The notes under the pieces are model-generated. The model was not told where the DNA came from. It was given only the letters and a program-made list of their open reading frames with translations, and did no database searches. Positions 1-8,760 of a stretch of 64,000 bases of DNA are shown one piece after another (positions within the stretch are counted from its first letter, which is position 1; every line of letters starts with the position of its first letter). Source of the DNA: Scandinavium ludwigii_A (GTDB lineage: Bacteria; Pseudomonadota; Gammaproteobacteria; Enterobacterales; Enterobacteriaceae); the NCBI GenBank assembly GCA_050516505.1, contig CP191518.1, positions 1,302,001 through 1,366,000 on the forward strand, written 5' to 3'. The position numbers and the translations under genes are program-made.

Positions 1-679
1 CAACACATTCGCCGTTACGGATAGCAGAAACAGAACCACCGTTGCCCAGGTGGCAAGTAATGATGTTCAGTTCTTCAACCGGTTTGTTCAGAACTTTAGC
101 GGCTTCCTGAGTCACGAAGAAGTGGCTGGTGCCGTGTGCGCCATAGCGACGAACGCCGTGTTCTTTGTACAGGCTGTACGGCAGAGCATACAGGTAAGAC
201 TCTTCCGGCATGGTCTGATGGAACGCGGTGTCGAAGACAGCAACGTTTTTGTTTTTCAGGTTCGGGAAGGATTTCAGCGCTTCCGCGATGCCGATCAGGT
301 GTGCTGGGTTGTGCAGCGGTGCAAAAGAGGCTGCATCTTTGATACCCTGAATAACGGAATCGTCGATAACCACAGAGCCGGTGTACTTTTCGCCGCCGTG
401 AACAACACGGTGACCGATGGCAGTGAGCTGTGCTGACAGTTCTGGTTTTTGTGCCAGAATAGTGTTAACGATAAAGTTAAGCGCTTCACTGTGAGCGGCG
501 CCTGCACCTAAAGCCGCTTCTTGTTTGGCGCCGTCCATTTTCCATTTCAGACGTGCTTCAGGGAGATGGAAACATTCGGCCAAACCAGAGAGGTATTCTT
601 CACCGTTGATCGCGTCGATGACAGCGAATTTCAGTGAGGAGCTACCGCAGTTCAGAACCAGTACTAACTTACTCGACAT
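1..679 (-). CDS. ackA: Acetate kinase, 5' part (runs off the left edge)
   Basis: Acetate kinase interconverts acetyl phosphate and ADP with acetate and ATP in the cytoplasm, the last step of the Pta-AckA pathway. About 226 N-terminal residues are present of a family length near 400. The protein begins MSSKLVLVLNCGSSSLKFAV, the phosphate-binding start of the ASKHA fold, and contains the family signatures GHRVVHGG and GAHGTSHFF. The reading frame is open to the window edge, so the gene is cut by the window and not broken. The ATG at 677-679 matches the E. coli start. In E. coli pta follows downstream, outside this window. Confidence 0.97.
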   Translation of the reverse strand, partial: MSSKLVLVLNCGSSSLKFAVIDAINGEEYLSGLAECFHLPEARLKWKMDGAKQEAALGAGAAHSEALNFIVNTILAQKPELSAQLTAIGHRVVHGGEKYTGSVVIDDSVIQGIKDAASFAPLHNPAHLIGIAEALKSFPNLKNKNVAVFDTAFHQTMPEESYLYALPYSLYKEHGVRRYGAHGTSHFFVTQEAAKVLNKPVEELNIITCHLGNGGSVSAIRNGECV

Positions 680-1018
680 GGAAGTACCTATTAATCTTAT
701 GTGGCTAAAAAAACGTCAGTGAGTCAAAGAGCGTAGCGCATGATGACGCTGACATTTATGATTAACATCATGCTCGATACTTTTAGCAGGCATGATGAAA
801 GATATTCGGGTGATTCATCCTTCAGTTTTGCACAATTTTCAACCGATGGCAGAATGTGCAATAATTTGACGAACCGCGAGAGTGGGTCTACGCCCATCTC
901 AGGCCGCACAGGATACCTGAATGCCGCCTTTATTGCCAAAATGTTTTGAACGTTGTCATGCATAGTTGTTGTTTTGCACGAAATTTTGATTTTTTATCTG
1001 TGAAGTTGAGGTAACGCC
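680..1018. promoter_or_regulatory. Divergent ackA/yfbV control region with a structured ackA leader
   Basis: This 339-bp gap holds the ackA leader (minus) and the yfbV promoter (plus). Read toward ackA, an AGCGT/ACGCT stem lies inside a GTCAG/CTGAC pair and is followed by seven U residues (T7 on the minus strand at 707-713), only 28 bases before the ackA ATG. That arrangement resembles an attenuator, but the outer stem is only 5 bp. I see no other gene here. Promoter elements were not assigned. Confidence 0.4.
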
Positions 1019-1474
1019 ATGTCGACACCCGAGAACCGCCCGGTAAACTTTTTCAGTTCGTTCCGCCGTGGGCAGCACTACGCAAAGACGTGGCCGATGG
1101 AAAAACGCCTGGCACCGATGTTTGTTGAAAATCGCGTCATCCGTGCCACCCGCCACGCTATTCGCTTCATGCCGCCGGTTGCGGTATTTACGTTGTGCTG
1201 GCAAATCGCCCTTGGCGGGCAGCTTGGCCCGGCCGTTGCGACCGCGCTGTTTGCGCTGAGTCTGCCGATGCAAGGATTATGGTGGCTGGGCAAGCGTTCC
1301 GCCACTCCGCTGCCGCCAACGATTTTAAGCTGGTTCTATGAAGTGCGCGGAAAGTTGCAGGAGTCAGGCCAGGTGCTGGCACCCTTTGAAGGTAAGCCAG
1401 ACTACCAGGCGTTAGCTGACACGCTTAAGCGCGCGTTCAAACAACTGGATAAAACTTTCCTTGATGATTTGTAA
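1019..1474 (+). CDS. yfbV: Inner-membrane protein YfbV (UPF0208)
   Basis: This 151-residue protein matches E. coli YfbV in full (UPF0208). Two hydrophobic segments near residues 46-64 and 68-90 fit a hairpin in the inner membrane, flanked by basic cytoplasmic ends. E. coli YfbV has been linked to chromosome terminus (Ter macrodomain) behaviour. That role is recalled from the literature and is not visible in the sequence. GAGGTAA lies upstream of the ATG. A rho-independent terminator follows directly, so it is probably monocistronic. Confidence 0.93.
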   Translation: MSTPENRPVNFFSSFRRGQHYAKTWPMEKRLAPMFVENRVIRATRHAIRFMPPVAVFTLCWQIALGGQLGPAVATALFALSLPMQGLWWLGKRSATPLPPTILSWFYEVRGKLQESGQVLAPFEGKPDYQALADTLKRAFKQLDKTFLDDL

Positions 1475-1498
1475 TTAACTATCAAAAACGCATATAAA
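1469..1498 (+). promoter_or_regulatory. Candidate yfbU promoter overlapping the yfbV 3' end
   Basis: TTGTAA (1469-1474, overlapping the yfbV stop) and TATAAA (1493-1498) are separated by 18 bp. Transcription would begin inside the yfbV terminator, so the new RNA would contain only its right arm. This would explain how yfbU is expressed despite a terminator 28 bp before its ATG. It is a sequence match only. Confidence 0.35.
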
Positions 1499-1530
1499 AG
1501 AGGGCATACACTTTGTAAGCCCTCTTTTTT
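1497..1530 (+). terminator. Rho-independent terminator after yfbV
   Basis: AAAGAGGGC (1497-1505) pairs with GCCCTCTTT (1519-1527) around a 13-base loop and runs into T residues. Confidence 0.8.
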
Positions 1531-1557
1531 CATGCGTACGCGCAACAGGAGTCGAAA

Positions 1558-2052
1558 ATGGAAATGACCAACGCTCAACGTCTGATTTTGTCGAATCAGT
1601 ATAAAATGATGACCATGATGGATCCCGACAACGCCGAGCGTTACCGCCGCCTGCAGACGATCATCGAACGTGGCTACGGCCTGCAAATGCGCGAACTGGA
1701 TCGTGAATTTGGCCAGCTGACCGAAGAAACCTGCCGGGTGATCATCGATATCATGGAGATGTACCACGCGCTGCACGTTTCCTGGACCAACCTCAAAGAC
1801 GTAGACAGCGTGGACGAACGTCGCGTGACGTTCCTCGGCTTCGATGCCGCAACCGAAGCTCGCTATCTTGGCTACGTGCGTTTTATGGTTAATACCGAAG
1901 GCCGTTACACCCATTTCGATGCCGGTACTCACGGCTTCAACGCCCAGACCCCAATGTGGGAAAAATACCAACGTATGCTCAGCGCATGGCACGCGTGTCC
2001 GCGCCAGTATCACCTGAGCAGCAACGAAATTAATCAGATTATCAATGCCTGA
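1558..2052 (+). CDS. yfbU: UPF0304 family protein YfbU
   Basis: This 164-residue soluble protein is almost identical to E. coli YfbU (UPF0304). It is mostly helical, with no signal peptide or membrane segment. Conserved stretches include RYRRLQTIIERGYGLQMREL and the C-terminal NEINQIINA. The family's biochemical role is unknown; overexpression in E. coli has been connected with toxicity, which I recall but cannot check. AGGAG precedes the ATG at a good distance. The stop overlaps the start region of yfbT, which suggests co-transcription. Confidence 0.94.
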   Translation: MEMTNAQRLILSNQYKMMTMMDPDNAERYRRLQTIIERGYGLQMRELDREFGQLTEETCRVIIDIMEMYHALHVSWTNLKDVDSVDERRVTFLGFDAATEARYLGYVRFMVNTEGRYTHFDAGTHGFNAQTPMWEKYQRMLSAWHACPRQYHLSSNEINQIINA

Positions 2053-2063
2053 TGGAGGCCGCC

Positions 2064-2723
2064 GTGCAGTGCAAAGGCTTTTTGTTTGATCTCGACGGTA
2101 CGCTGGTGGATTCGCTGCCGGTTGTGGAACGTTCGTGGTGTCACTGGGCTGACCGACACGGTTTGAGCCACAGCGAAGTCCTGAATTTTATTCACGGTAA
2201 GCAGGCAATTACTTCTCTGCGCCACTTCCTGCCAGGCCGCACCGAAGCGGAAATTCAGGTGGAGTTCAGCTGGCTCGAGCAAATGGAGTCTGAAGACACC
2301 GCCGGGATCACTGCGTTGCCGGGCGCATTGGCGCTGTTGAATCATCTGGATGACGCCGGCATTCCATGGGCGATTGTCACCTCAGGCTCCGTTCCCGTAG
2401 CGCATGCGCGTCACCGCGCCGCGGGCCTGCCGGAGGCGAAAGTGTTCGTCACCGCTGAACAGGTAAAACGCGGTAAACCGGAACCGGATGCGTATCTGCT
2501 CGGTGCAGAACTGTTGGGTTTAGCCCCGGCAGAATGCGCAGTTGTCGAAGACGCGGCGGCGGGAATGCTTTCTGGTCTCTCGGCAGGCTGTCACGTCATT
2601 GCCGTTAACGTGCCCGGCGATGCGCCGCGGTTAAGCGAAGCGGATTTCGTGTTGACCACCCTCGAAGCGTTGAGCATTCGCCGGCAGCCTGATGGCACGG
2701 TGGATGTGCGTCTGAAAGACTAA
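2064..2723 (+). CDS. yfbT: HAD-family sugar phosphatase YfbT (HxpA)
   Basis: This is a cytoplasmic haloacid-dehalogenase hydrolase that removes phosphate from small sugar phosphates. The protein carries the nucleophile motif FDLDGTLVDS, the motif II region IVTSGS, the motif III lysine in KRGKPEPDAY, and motif IV VVEDAAAGM. I chose GTG at 2064 over the in-frame ATG at 2052. GGAGG lies exactly 5 bases before the GTG, the ATG has no ribosome site, and E. coli YfbT begins at the equivalent residue (MRCKGF). This gives 219 residues. It directly follows yfbU. Confidence 0.9.
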   Translation: MQCKGFLFDLDGTLVDSLPVVERSWCHWADRHGLSHSEVLNFIHGKQAITSLRHFLPGRTEAEIQVEFSWLEQMESEDTAGITALPGALALLNHLDDAGIPWAIVTSGSVPVAHARHRAAGLPEAKVFVTAEQVKRGKPEPDAYLLGAELLGLAPAECAVVEDAAAGMLSGLSAGCHVIAVNVPGDAPRLSEADFVLTTLEALSIRRQPDGTVDVRLKD

Positions 2724-2735
2724 ACGCATGATCTG

Positions 2736-2759
2736 GCCTCGCTTCGGCGGGGCTTTTTT
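2736..2759 (+). terminator. Rho-independent terminator after yfbT
   Basis: GCCTCGC (2736-2742), a TTCG tetraloop and GCGGGGC (2747-2753) form a 7-bp stem with one G-T wobble, followed by six T residues. Confidence 0.85.
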
Positions 2760-2797
2760 ATGCCACAATTCTCACTCTCTTCTGACAAGGACATGTT

Positions 2798-4624
2798 GTG
2801 AACAGTGAATTGATCTGGGTGTTATGCCTGCTGGCGATGGCGGTGCTGCTTTTCGCCACCGGTAAAGTGCGCATGGATGCCGTCGCCCTGCTGGTTATTG
2901 TTGCCTTTGTAATGAGCGGGACACTCACCCTCAGCGAAGCCTTTTCCGGCTTCAGCGATCCTAACGTTATCCTTATCGCCGCGCTGTTTATCATCGGCGA
3001 CGGACTCGTGCGCACCGGCGTTGCCACCAGTATGGGCTCGTGGCTGGTGAAAGTGGCGGGCAACAGCGAAATCAAAATGCTGGTGTTCCTGATGCTGACG
3101 GTGGCAGGACTTGGCGCGTTCATGAGCTCCACCGGCGTGGTGGCTATCTTCATTCCGGTGGTACTCAGCGTCTGCATGCGCATGAACACCTCGCCGTCGC
3201 GCTTAATGATGCCGTTGAGTTTTGCCGGGCTAATCAGTGGCATGATGACCCTGGTCGCCACGCCGCCTAACCTGGTGATTAACAGCGAACTGCTCCGCGA
3301 AGGTCTGCAAGGTTTCAGCTTCTTCAGTGTCACGCCGATTGGCCTGGTGGTTCTGCTGCTCGGCATTGCGTATATGCTGCTGGTGCGTTTTATGCTTCCC
3401 GGCGTCGACGAAAATCAAAAGCACGATAAACGCCGCACCTTTCGCGATTTAATCAAAGAGTATCGCCTGAATGGGCGGGCGCGCCGACTGGCTATTCGTC
3501 CGGGCTCGCCGCTGGTCGGGCAGCGTCTGGATGACCTCAAGCTGCGTGAGCGCTACGGCGCAAACGTGATTGGCGTGGAGCGCTGGCGGCGTTTTCGCAG
3601 GGTGATTGTCAACGTTAACGGCGTGTCGGAGTTCCATGCGCGTGACGTCCTGCTGATTGATATGTCAGCGGCAGATGTCGATCTGCGCCAGTTTTGCACC
3701 GAACAGCTGCTGGAGCCGATGGTGCTGCGCGGCGAGTATTTCTCCGATCAGGCGCTGGATGTCGGCATGGCCGAAGTATCGTTGATCCCGGATTCAGAAC
3801 TGGTCGGTAAAACGGTGCGGGAAATGGAATTTCGCACCCGCTTTGGGCTGAATGTGGTGGGCATGAAACGCGACGCTAAAGCCGTCGACGGCGCGGTAGT
3901 GGATGAAACTATCGTTCTGGGTGACATTCTGCTGGTGGTCGGCAACTGGAAGCAGATCGCGCAGCTTTCACAGCGTGGGCGTGATTTTGTGGTGCATAAC
4001 ATGCCGATCGAAGTTAACGACGCCTCCCCGGCACACAGTCAGGCGCCACATGCCATTTTCTGCCTGGTCTTGATGGTTGCTCTGATGCTGACGGACGAAA
4101 TTCCTAACCCGATAGCCGCAATCATTTCCTGTTTGCTGATGGGGAAATTCCGCTGCATCAACGCCGAAAGCGCCTATAAAGCCATTCACTGGCCGAGCAT
4201 TATTTTGATTGTTGGGATGATGCCGTTTGCGCTCGCCCTGCAAAAAACCGGCGGCGTTGATTTAGTGGTGAAAGGGCTGATGGAAGTGGGCGGCGGGCAG
4301 GGGCCGTATCTGATGCTGATCTGTCTGTTCGTGATGTGCGCCACGATTGGCCTGTTTATTTCCAACACTGCTACCGCGGTGCTAATGGCGCCGATTGCGC
4401 TGGCCGCGGCAAAATCGATGGGCGTGTCGCCTTATCCATTTGCGATGATGGTGGCGATGGCGGCCTCGGCGGCGTTTATGACGCCAGTATCTTCACCGGT
4501 TAACACGCTGGTGCTGGGGCCTGGGAAATACAGCTTCAGTGATTTTGTGAAGATTGGAGTACCTTTCACGGTGTTGGTAATGGTGGTCTGCGTGGTGCTG
4601 ATCCCGGTGCTGTTCCCGTTCTGA
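2798..4624 (+). CDS. yfbS: SLC13/DASS-type membrane transporter with two TrkA-C domains
   Basis: This 608-residue polytopic protein aligns with E. coli YfbS (610). Two membrane bundles (about 1-200 and 410-608) flank a soluble middle with two TrkA-C (RCK_C) domains at about 220-305 and 315-395. The transport bundles contain the DASS-type repeats SSTGVVAIFIP and TPPNLVINS in the first half and SNTATAVLMAP and TPVSSPVNTL in the second. The substrate is unknown; relatives carry dicarboxylates or sulfate. Start GTG is supported by AAGGA 6 bases upstream and by the E. coli N-terminus. A terminator separates it from yfbT. Confidence 0.92.
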   Translation: MNSELIWVLCLLAMAVLLFATGKVRMDAVALLVIVAFVMSGTLTLSEAFSGFSDPNVILIAALFIIGDGLVRTGVATSMGSWLVKVAGNSEIKMLVFLMLTVAGLGAFMSSTGVVAIFIPVVLSVCMRMNTSPSRLMMPLSFAGLISGMMTLVATPPNLVINSELLREGLQGFSFFSVTPIGLVVLLLGIAYMLLVRFMLPGVDENQKHDKRRTFRDLIKEYRLNGRARRLAIRPGSPLVGQRLDDLKLRERYGANVIGVERWRRFRRVIVNVNGVSEFHARDVLLIDMSAADVDLRQFCTEQLLEPMVLRGEYFSDQALDVGMAEVSLIPDSELVGKTVREMEFRTRFGLNVVGMKRDAKAVDGAVVDETIVLGDILLVVGNWKQIAQLSQRGRDFVVHNMPIEVNDASPAHSQAPHAIFCLVLMVALMLTDEIPNPIAAIISCLLMGKFRCINAESAYKAIHWPSIILIVGMMPFALALQKTGGVDLVVKGLMEVGGGQGPYLMLICLFVMCATIGLFISNTATAVLMAPIALAAAKSMGVSPYPFAMMVAMAASAAFMTPVSSPVNTLVLGPGKYSFSDFVKIGVPFTVLVMVVCVVLIPVLFPF

Positions 4625-4648
4625 TTAAATTCCCCGGCGGCTGTGCTT

Positions 4649-4696
4649 TTCTCCCTCTCCCCGTGGGAGAGGGCCGGGGTGAGGGCATCAGACTGC
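4649..4696. repeat. 48-nt dispersed palindromic repeat, copy 1
   Basis: CCCTCTCCC (4653-4661) pairs with GGGAGAGGG (4665-4673), followed by a CCGGGGTGAGGGCATCAG tail. A second copy with few differences lies at 24195-24242. Both lie just downstream of a plus-strand gene and between convergent genes. The hairpin may protect or end the yfbS transcript. Confidence 0.8.
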
Positions 4697-4702
4697 TCAG
4701 TA

Positions 4703-5302
4703 TTAAAGCGGAGAATCCTGGCTGATTTCATCCAATGAAAGCTGGAAGCTCGGCACAAAGACCTGCATGAAGTAGTCCATCTCCGGGCTACGACGCGATT
4801 CCAGCGTCTTTTCCAGACGGCTTTTCGCCAGCAAAAATTCGTTATTTCCGGCGGAAAGTTCTTCCAGACATTTCAGGTACGCACACAGCGCATCGGCCTG
4901 TTTAACCAACAGTCTCTCTTCCTCGCTACATTGATGTTCATCAATCAGCGGCGCGAAGATATCGCGCAGTTCTTCCGGCACCATGTCGACCAGTTTCTGC
5001 TGGGCAATCTTCTCAATCGCTTTATATTCCTGCGCGATTTGCGAGTTGAAGTATTTTACCGGGGTCGGCAGGTCACCGGTCAGTACTTCGGACGCGTCGT
5101 GGTACATCGCCAGCAAAGCGATGCGCTCGGCGTTCACCGAACCGTTAAATTTGCGGTTTTTAATCGCTGCCAGCGCGTGGGCCACCATCGCCACCTGCAA
5201 ACTGTGCTCGGAAACGTTTTCGGTGCGCACGTTGCGCATCAGCGGCCAGCGGTTGATCAACTTCAGACGGGAAAGATGGGCAAAGAAATGACTCTGGCTC
5301 AT
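4703..5302 (-). CDS. yfbR: 5'-deoxynucleotidase YfbR
   Basis: YfbR dephosphorylates deoxyribonucleoside 5'-monophosphates in nucleotide salvage. The 199-residue HD-domain protein shows the metal ligands at H33, the H68-D69 pair (MYHDASEV) and D137 (KQADALC). Length and sequence match E. coli YfbR throughout. It is convergent with yfbS and downstream of alaA on the same strand, 81 bp away with a hairpin between them, so partial readthrough from alaA is possible. Confidence 0.95.
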   Translation of the reverse strand: MSQSHFFAHLSRLKLINRWPLMRNVRTENVSEHSLQVAMVAHALAAIKNRKFNGSVNAERIALLAMYHDASEVLTGDLPTPVKYFNSQIAQEYKAIEKIAQQKLVDMVPEELRDIFAPLIDEHQCSEEERLLVKQADALCAYLKCLEELSAGNNEFLLAKSRLEKTLESRRSPEMDYFMQVFVPSFQLSLDEISQDSPL

Positions 5303-5349
5303 TGGGGTCCTTGATGCGTTACAGCAGGTTACCCATTGTGCGCTGAGTT

Positions 5350-5376
5350 GACCGCCGGATGCAAACCCCGGCGGTC
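5350..5376 (-). repeat. Inverted repeat between alaA and yfbR
   Basis: GACCGCCGG (5350-5358) and CCGGCGGTC (5368-5376) form a perfect 9-bp stem directly after the alaA stop codon. No T run follows on the minus strand, so it is either a weak terminator or a 3'-end stabiliser of alaA mRNA. Confidence 0.55.
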
Positions 5377-5383
5377 GACGGCG

Positions 5384-6601
5384 TTACGCCTGGCGGTAGC
5401 CGGAGAGGAAGCGGCCGAAGCGCGAGATAGACATTTCCAGGTCATCCATGCGCGGCAGGGTCACGATACGCACGTGATCCGGCCACGGCCAGTTGAAGGC
5501 AGAGCCCTGAACCAGCAGCACTTTTTCCTGCAGCAGGAAATCGAGCACCATTTTCTGGTCATCGTGAATATTAAAACGCTTGCTGTCGATTTTCGGGAAC
5601 ATATACAGCGCGCCATTTGGCTTCACGCAGCTGACGCCTGGGATTTCGTTGATCAGTTCCCATGCACGGTTACGCTGCTCATAAAGGCGGCCGCCCGGCA
5701 CAATGAACTCGCTGATGCTCTGGTAACCGCCCAGCGCCGTCTGAATGGCGTGCTGTGCCGGAACGTTGGCGCACAAACGCATAGAGGCCAGCATTTCCAG
5801 ACCTTCGATATAGCCTTTAGCGTGCTTCTTCGGCCCGTTCAGAACCATCCAGCCCTGACGGAAACCCGCCACACGGTAGGTTTTTGACAGACCGTTAAAG
5901 GTAACGGTCAGCAGATCCGGCGCCAGGGCGGCGATCGAATGGTGCTGAGCTTCGTCATAAAGGATCTTGTCGTAGATTTCGTCGGCGAAAATGATCAGGT
6001 TGTTCTGACGCGCGATTTCCACGATTTCCAACAACAGCTCTTTAGAGTAAACCGCGCCGGTGGGGTTGTTCGGGTTAATGATCACGATCCCACGGGTACG
6101 CGGGGTGATTTTGCTGCGAATGTCGTCCAGGTCCGGGAACCAGCCTGCAGACTCATCACACAGGTAATGCACCGCTTTACCGCTGGAGAGTGACACTGCC
6201 GCCGTCCATAACGGGTAATCCGGGGCCGGAACCAGCATTTCATCGCCGCTGTTGAGCAGCGCCTGCATCGCCTGAACGATAAGCTCAGACACACCGTTAC
6301 CGATGTAGATATCTTCTACCGTGACGTCACGCATATCGCGCGCCTGGTAGTGCTGCATGATGGCCTTACGGGCCGAATAGAGGCCCTTGGAATCGCAATA
6401 GCCCTGTGCCGTGGGAAGATTACGGATCACATCGACGAGGATTTCGTCAGGGGCGTCAAAACCGAACGGGGCCGGGTTGCCGATATTCAGTTTAAGAACC
6501 TTGTTGCCTTCTTCTTCAAGACGTTTAGCTTCTTTAAGTACCGGGCCACGGATGTCATAACAGACATTATCTAATTTGCTGGATTTTTCGATGGGGGACA
6601 T
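5384..6601 (-). CDS. alaA: Glutamate-pyruvate (alanine) aminotransferase AlaA
   Basis: AlaA makes L-alanine from pyruvate and glutamate. It is a PLP-dependent fold type I class-I aminotransferase of 405 residues. The PLP lysine is K240 in FNGLSKTYR, the cofactor-binding motif is NPNNPTGAVY, and the C-terminal arginine region is DHVRIVTLP. I took the ATG at 6601 because AAGG lies at a normal distance and E. coli AlaA also begins MSPIEKSSKL. A longer in-frame form would add 10 residues (MAKLAKRSRF). It lies upstream of yfbR and divergent from lrhA. Confidence 0.95.
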   Translation of the reverse strand: MSPIEKSSKLDNVCYDIRGPVLKEAKRLEEEGNKVLKLNIGNPAPFGFDAPDEILVDVIRNLPTAQGYCDSKGLYSARKAIMQHYQARDMRDVTVEDIYIGNGVSELIVQAMQALLNSGDEMLVPAPDYPLWTAAVSLSSGKAVHYLCDESAGWFPDLDDIRSKITPRTRGIVIINPNNPTGAVYSKELLLEIVEIARQNNLIIFADEIYDKILYDEAQHHSIAALAPDLLTVTFNGLSKTYRVAGFRQGWMVLNGPKKHAKGYIEGLEMLASMRLCANVPAQHAIQTALGGYQSISEFIVPGGRLYEQRNRAWELINEIPGVSCVKPNGALYMFPKIDSKRFNIHDDQKMVLDFLLQEKVLLVQGSAFNWPWPDHVRIVTLPRMDDLEMSISRFGRFLSGYRQA

Positions 6602-7544
6602 GAATCTTGACCTTTTCGCTAGTTTTGCCACTCCCTGCCGTGGAAGTCAGCACGGAATAAGGTACTCCCCATCCCAGGTGTTTTGAAGGGTTGGCAGGAC
6701 AATATTTTGCACATTGCATGATGTCAGTGTGATTTGTTTGTCTGCGATTTGGTTGCTTCGTCTGCCTAAATCACTGTGTTTAGTATTTGTAGTGGTGATT
6801 AATGTTGTGATTTATCTCTTGGTGTGGATTTTTAACTTAATTCCCGTGGGGCGCCGCCGACTATCCTGTCGGGCATATTTTGATGTCCGGCGAAATTTTA
6901 GCCACCAATAGCTGACGGTTTGCTACTCTATGGAGTAGAGAAAATTCGTTATTCTGTGAAGACATTGTTAAGCGTTGTTAATGAAAGAATATTTAAATAA
7001 TTAATATTATTTCATTAATTGCAAAGTTGTCTCTTTGGTTTGTTAATTTATTAAAAGATCATGATTATCAATTAAAGATTTATGTAAGATAATACCTAAT
7101 AACACTTATAAATATAATGGTTTTGCGGTAGGATACCGTGGTAAGCAGGCTCTGATTATCCGCTTTCAAGTGATGTCTGCGTTTGCTAAAACAATATAAC
7201 TTAATGTTATTGCTCGTGTTTTTGTTGTGTCTGATGTGCCTGTAATTGTTATCATTATTGTTGAATGTTCTTTAAGAGCTCAAAGCGAAAGTAACGACTT
7301 TTTTTGAAAAGCCTCACATAATAGTGTCAGAAATAATTAAATCATCATTCAGATGTAAACGAAAATATAGCTAAGGGGTCTGCTCAAAGAGAAGCAGGCA
7401 GGCAATTATAATGCAATAACGCTCTTTCAGGTATATGTCCGGCTTGCCGGGCCGGGGGATATGATTCAAAAGGAATTGCCTGATTTTCTTAGAGCACAGC
7501 ATCAACCAGGCAGGTCAGCACACGCAACCTGTAAGTGAAGAAAT
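6602..7544. promoter_or_regulatory. AT-rich alaA/lrhA intergenic region
   Basis: This 943-bp gap is distinctly more AT-rich than its surroundings, most strongly at about 6950-7340. I see no credible gene: short open frames inside it lack family resemblance and ribosome sites. In E. coli lrhA also has a long untranslated leader and is autoregulated, so most of this stretch is probably lrhA promoter and leader. AT-richness would favour H-NS binding. No individual operator could be assigned. Confidence 0.6.
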
Positions 7545-8486
7545 ATGATTAACGCAAATCGTCCGATATTAAATCTCGATCTCGATCTGCTGAGAACGTT
7601 TGTTGCGGTCGCTGATCTGAACACCTTTGCAGCAGCCGCGGCTGCGGTGTGTCGTACCCAGTCTGCTGTCAGTCAGCAGATGCAGCGCCTTGAGCAGTTG
7701 GTGGGTAAAGAGCTGTTCGCCCGCCATGGTCGAAATAAGCTGCTGACGGAACACGGTATTCAGCTGTTGGGCTATGCGCGAAAAATTCTGCGCTTTAACG
7801 ATGAAGCCTGTACGTCGCTGATGTTTAGTTCCCTGCAAGGGATGTTAACCATCGGTTCTTCTGATGAATCAGCGGATACCATTCTGCCTTTCTTGCTCAA
7901 CCGTATCAGTTCGGTCTACCCGAAGCTGGCGCTGGATGTGCGCGTGAAGCGTCATGGCGAAATGGGCAACATGCTGCAGGCCAGCGAAGTCGATCTGGTG
8001 TTAACCACCCATCGTCTGGCGCAGTTTGAAGCGATTTCATTGCGCACCTCGCCAACGCTCTGGTATTGCGCTGCAGATTACCTGCTTCCGCCAGGCGAAC
8101 CCGTCCCGCTTGTGCTGCTCGACGATCCCAGCCCGTTCCGCGACACGATTATTGATACCCTGAATGCCGCACGTATTCCGTGGCGTCTGGCCTACGTTGC
8201 CTCAACGCTGTCTGCCGTACGCGCCGCGGTGAAGGCTGGATTAGGCGTAACCGCGCGTCCGGTGGAGATGATGAGCCCGGAACTGCGCGTGCTGGGTAAA
8301 AGTGACGGATTACCGCAGTTACCCGACACCGAGTATCTGCTGAGCTGCAATACCCACAGCCCGAACGAGCTAGTACAGGCCATTTTCCAGTCGCTGGATA
8401 GCTGTAATAATCCCTGGTATCAGTACGGGACATATACCTCCGAAGGGGGAGACGATAACCTTGTTGCCGAGAAGGATTTAGAGTAA
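7545..8486 (+). CDS. lrhA: LysR-type regulator LrhA
   Basis: LrhA represses flhDC, and through it flagella and chemotaxis, and affects type 1 fimbriae and RpoS levels in E. coli. This 313-residue protein has the N-terminal LysR helix-turn-helix at about residues 14-72 (TFAAAAAAVCRTQSAVSQQM) and a substrate-binding domain from about 95 to 300. The N-terminal 110 residues are nearly identical to E. coli; the effector domain and the tail past about 290 diverge more. It stands directly upstream of nuo, as in E. coli, and is followed by a strong terminator. Confidence 0.95.
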   Translation: MINANRPILNLDLDLLRTFVAVADLNTFAAAAAAVCRTQSAVSQQMQRLEQLVGKELFARHGRNKLLTEHGIQLLGYARKILRFNDEACTSLMFSSLQGMLTIGSSDESADTILPFLLNRISSVYPKLALDVRVKRHGEMGNMLQASEVDLVLTTHRLAQFEAISLRTSPTLWYCAADYLLPPGEPVPLVLLDDPSPFRDTIIDTLNAARIPWRLAYVASTLSAVRAAVKAGLGVTARPVEMMSPELRVLGKSDGLPQLPDTEYLLSCNTHSPNELVQAIFQSLDSCNNPWYQYGTYTSEGGDDNLVAEKDLE

Positions 8487-8522
8487 CGAGGCCCGGTCTA
8501 TCTGGTAACAATTTGTAAGTGT

Positions 8523-8567
8523 AAAAAAAGGCCGCTGAAGCGTTAATTCTGTTCAGCGGCCTTTTTT
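8523..8567 (+). terminator. Strong rho-independent terminator after lrhA
   Basis: An A-rich arm ending GGCCGCTGAA (to 8539) pairs with TTCAGCGGCC (from 8552), followed by T6. The A run before the stem makes it potentially active on both strands. Confidence 0.9.
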
Positions 8568-8760
8568 GTGGATAAAGAGTGAGCGGATGTGTCCCGTTTC
8601 GCTTATTTATTCTTATCTTTCATTATGTTGTTAAATGCCTGGCGCCCTTTGTCACTCTTTACAAACCCAACTTCCAACTTCCTGCTAATGTTAAAAAAAC
8701 GGCCGGATTGTTGCCGTTTTACGGTGTGAATTAACAGAAGCGTGTCTCAGATCAAGAAAA

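Noticed and set aside
1..679. ackA as a truncated pseudogene
   Set aside because: The frame is intact to the window edge; the missing part is simply outside the window.
6714..6911. 65-codon ORF in the alaA-lrhA gap with a hydrophobic stretch
   Set aside because: No ribosome site and no known family. Its hydrophobicity follows from the T-rich sequence, so a small membrane protein cannot be supported without conservation data.
8567..8575. Second perfect DnaA box (TGTGGATAA) after the lrhA terminator
   Set aside because: About half a perfect match to a 9-mer is expected by chance in 64 kb on two strands, and there is no replication- or nrd-linked context here.
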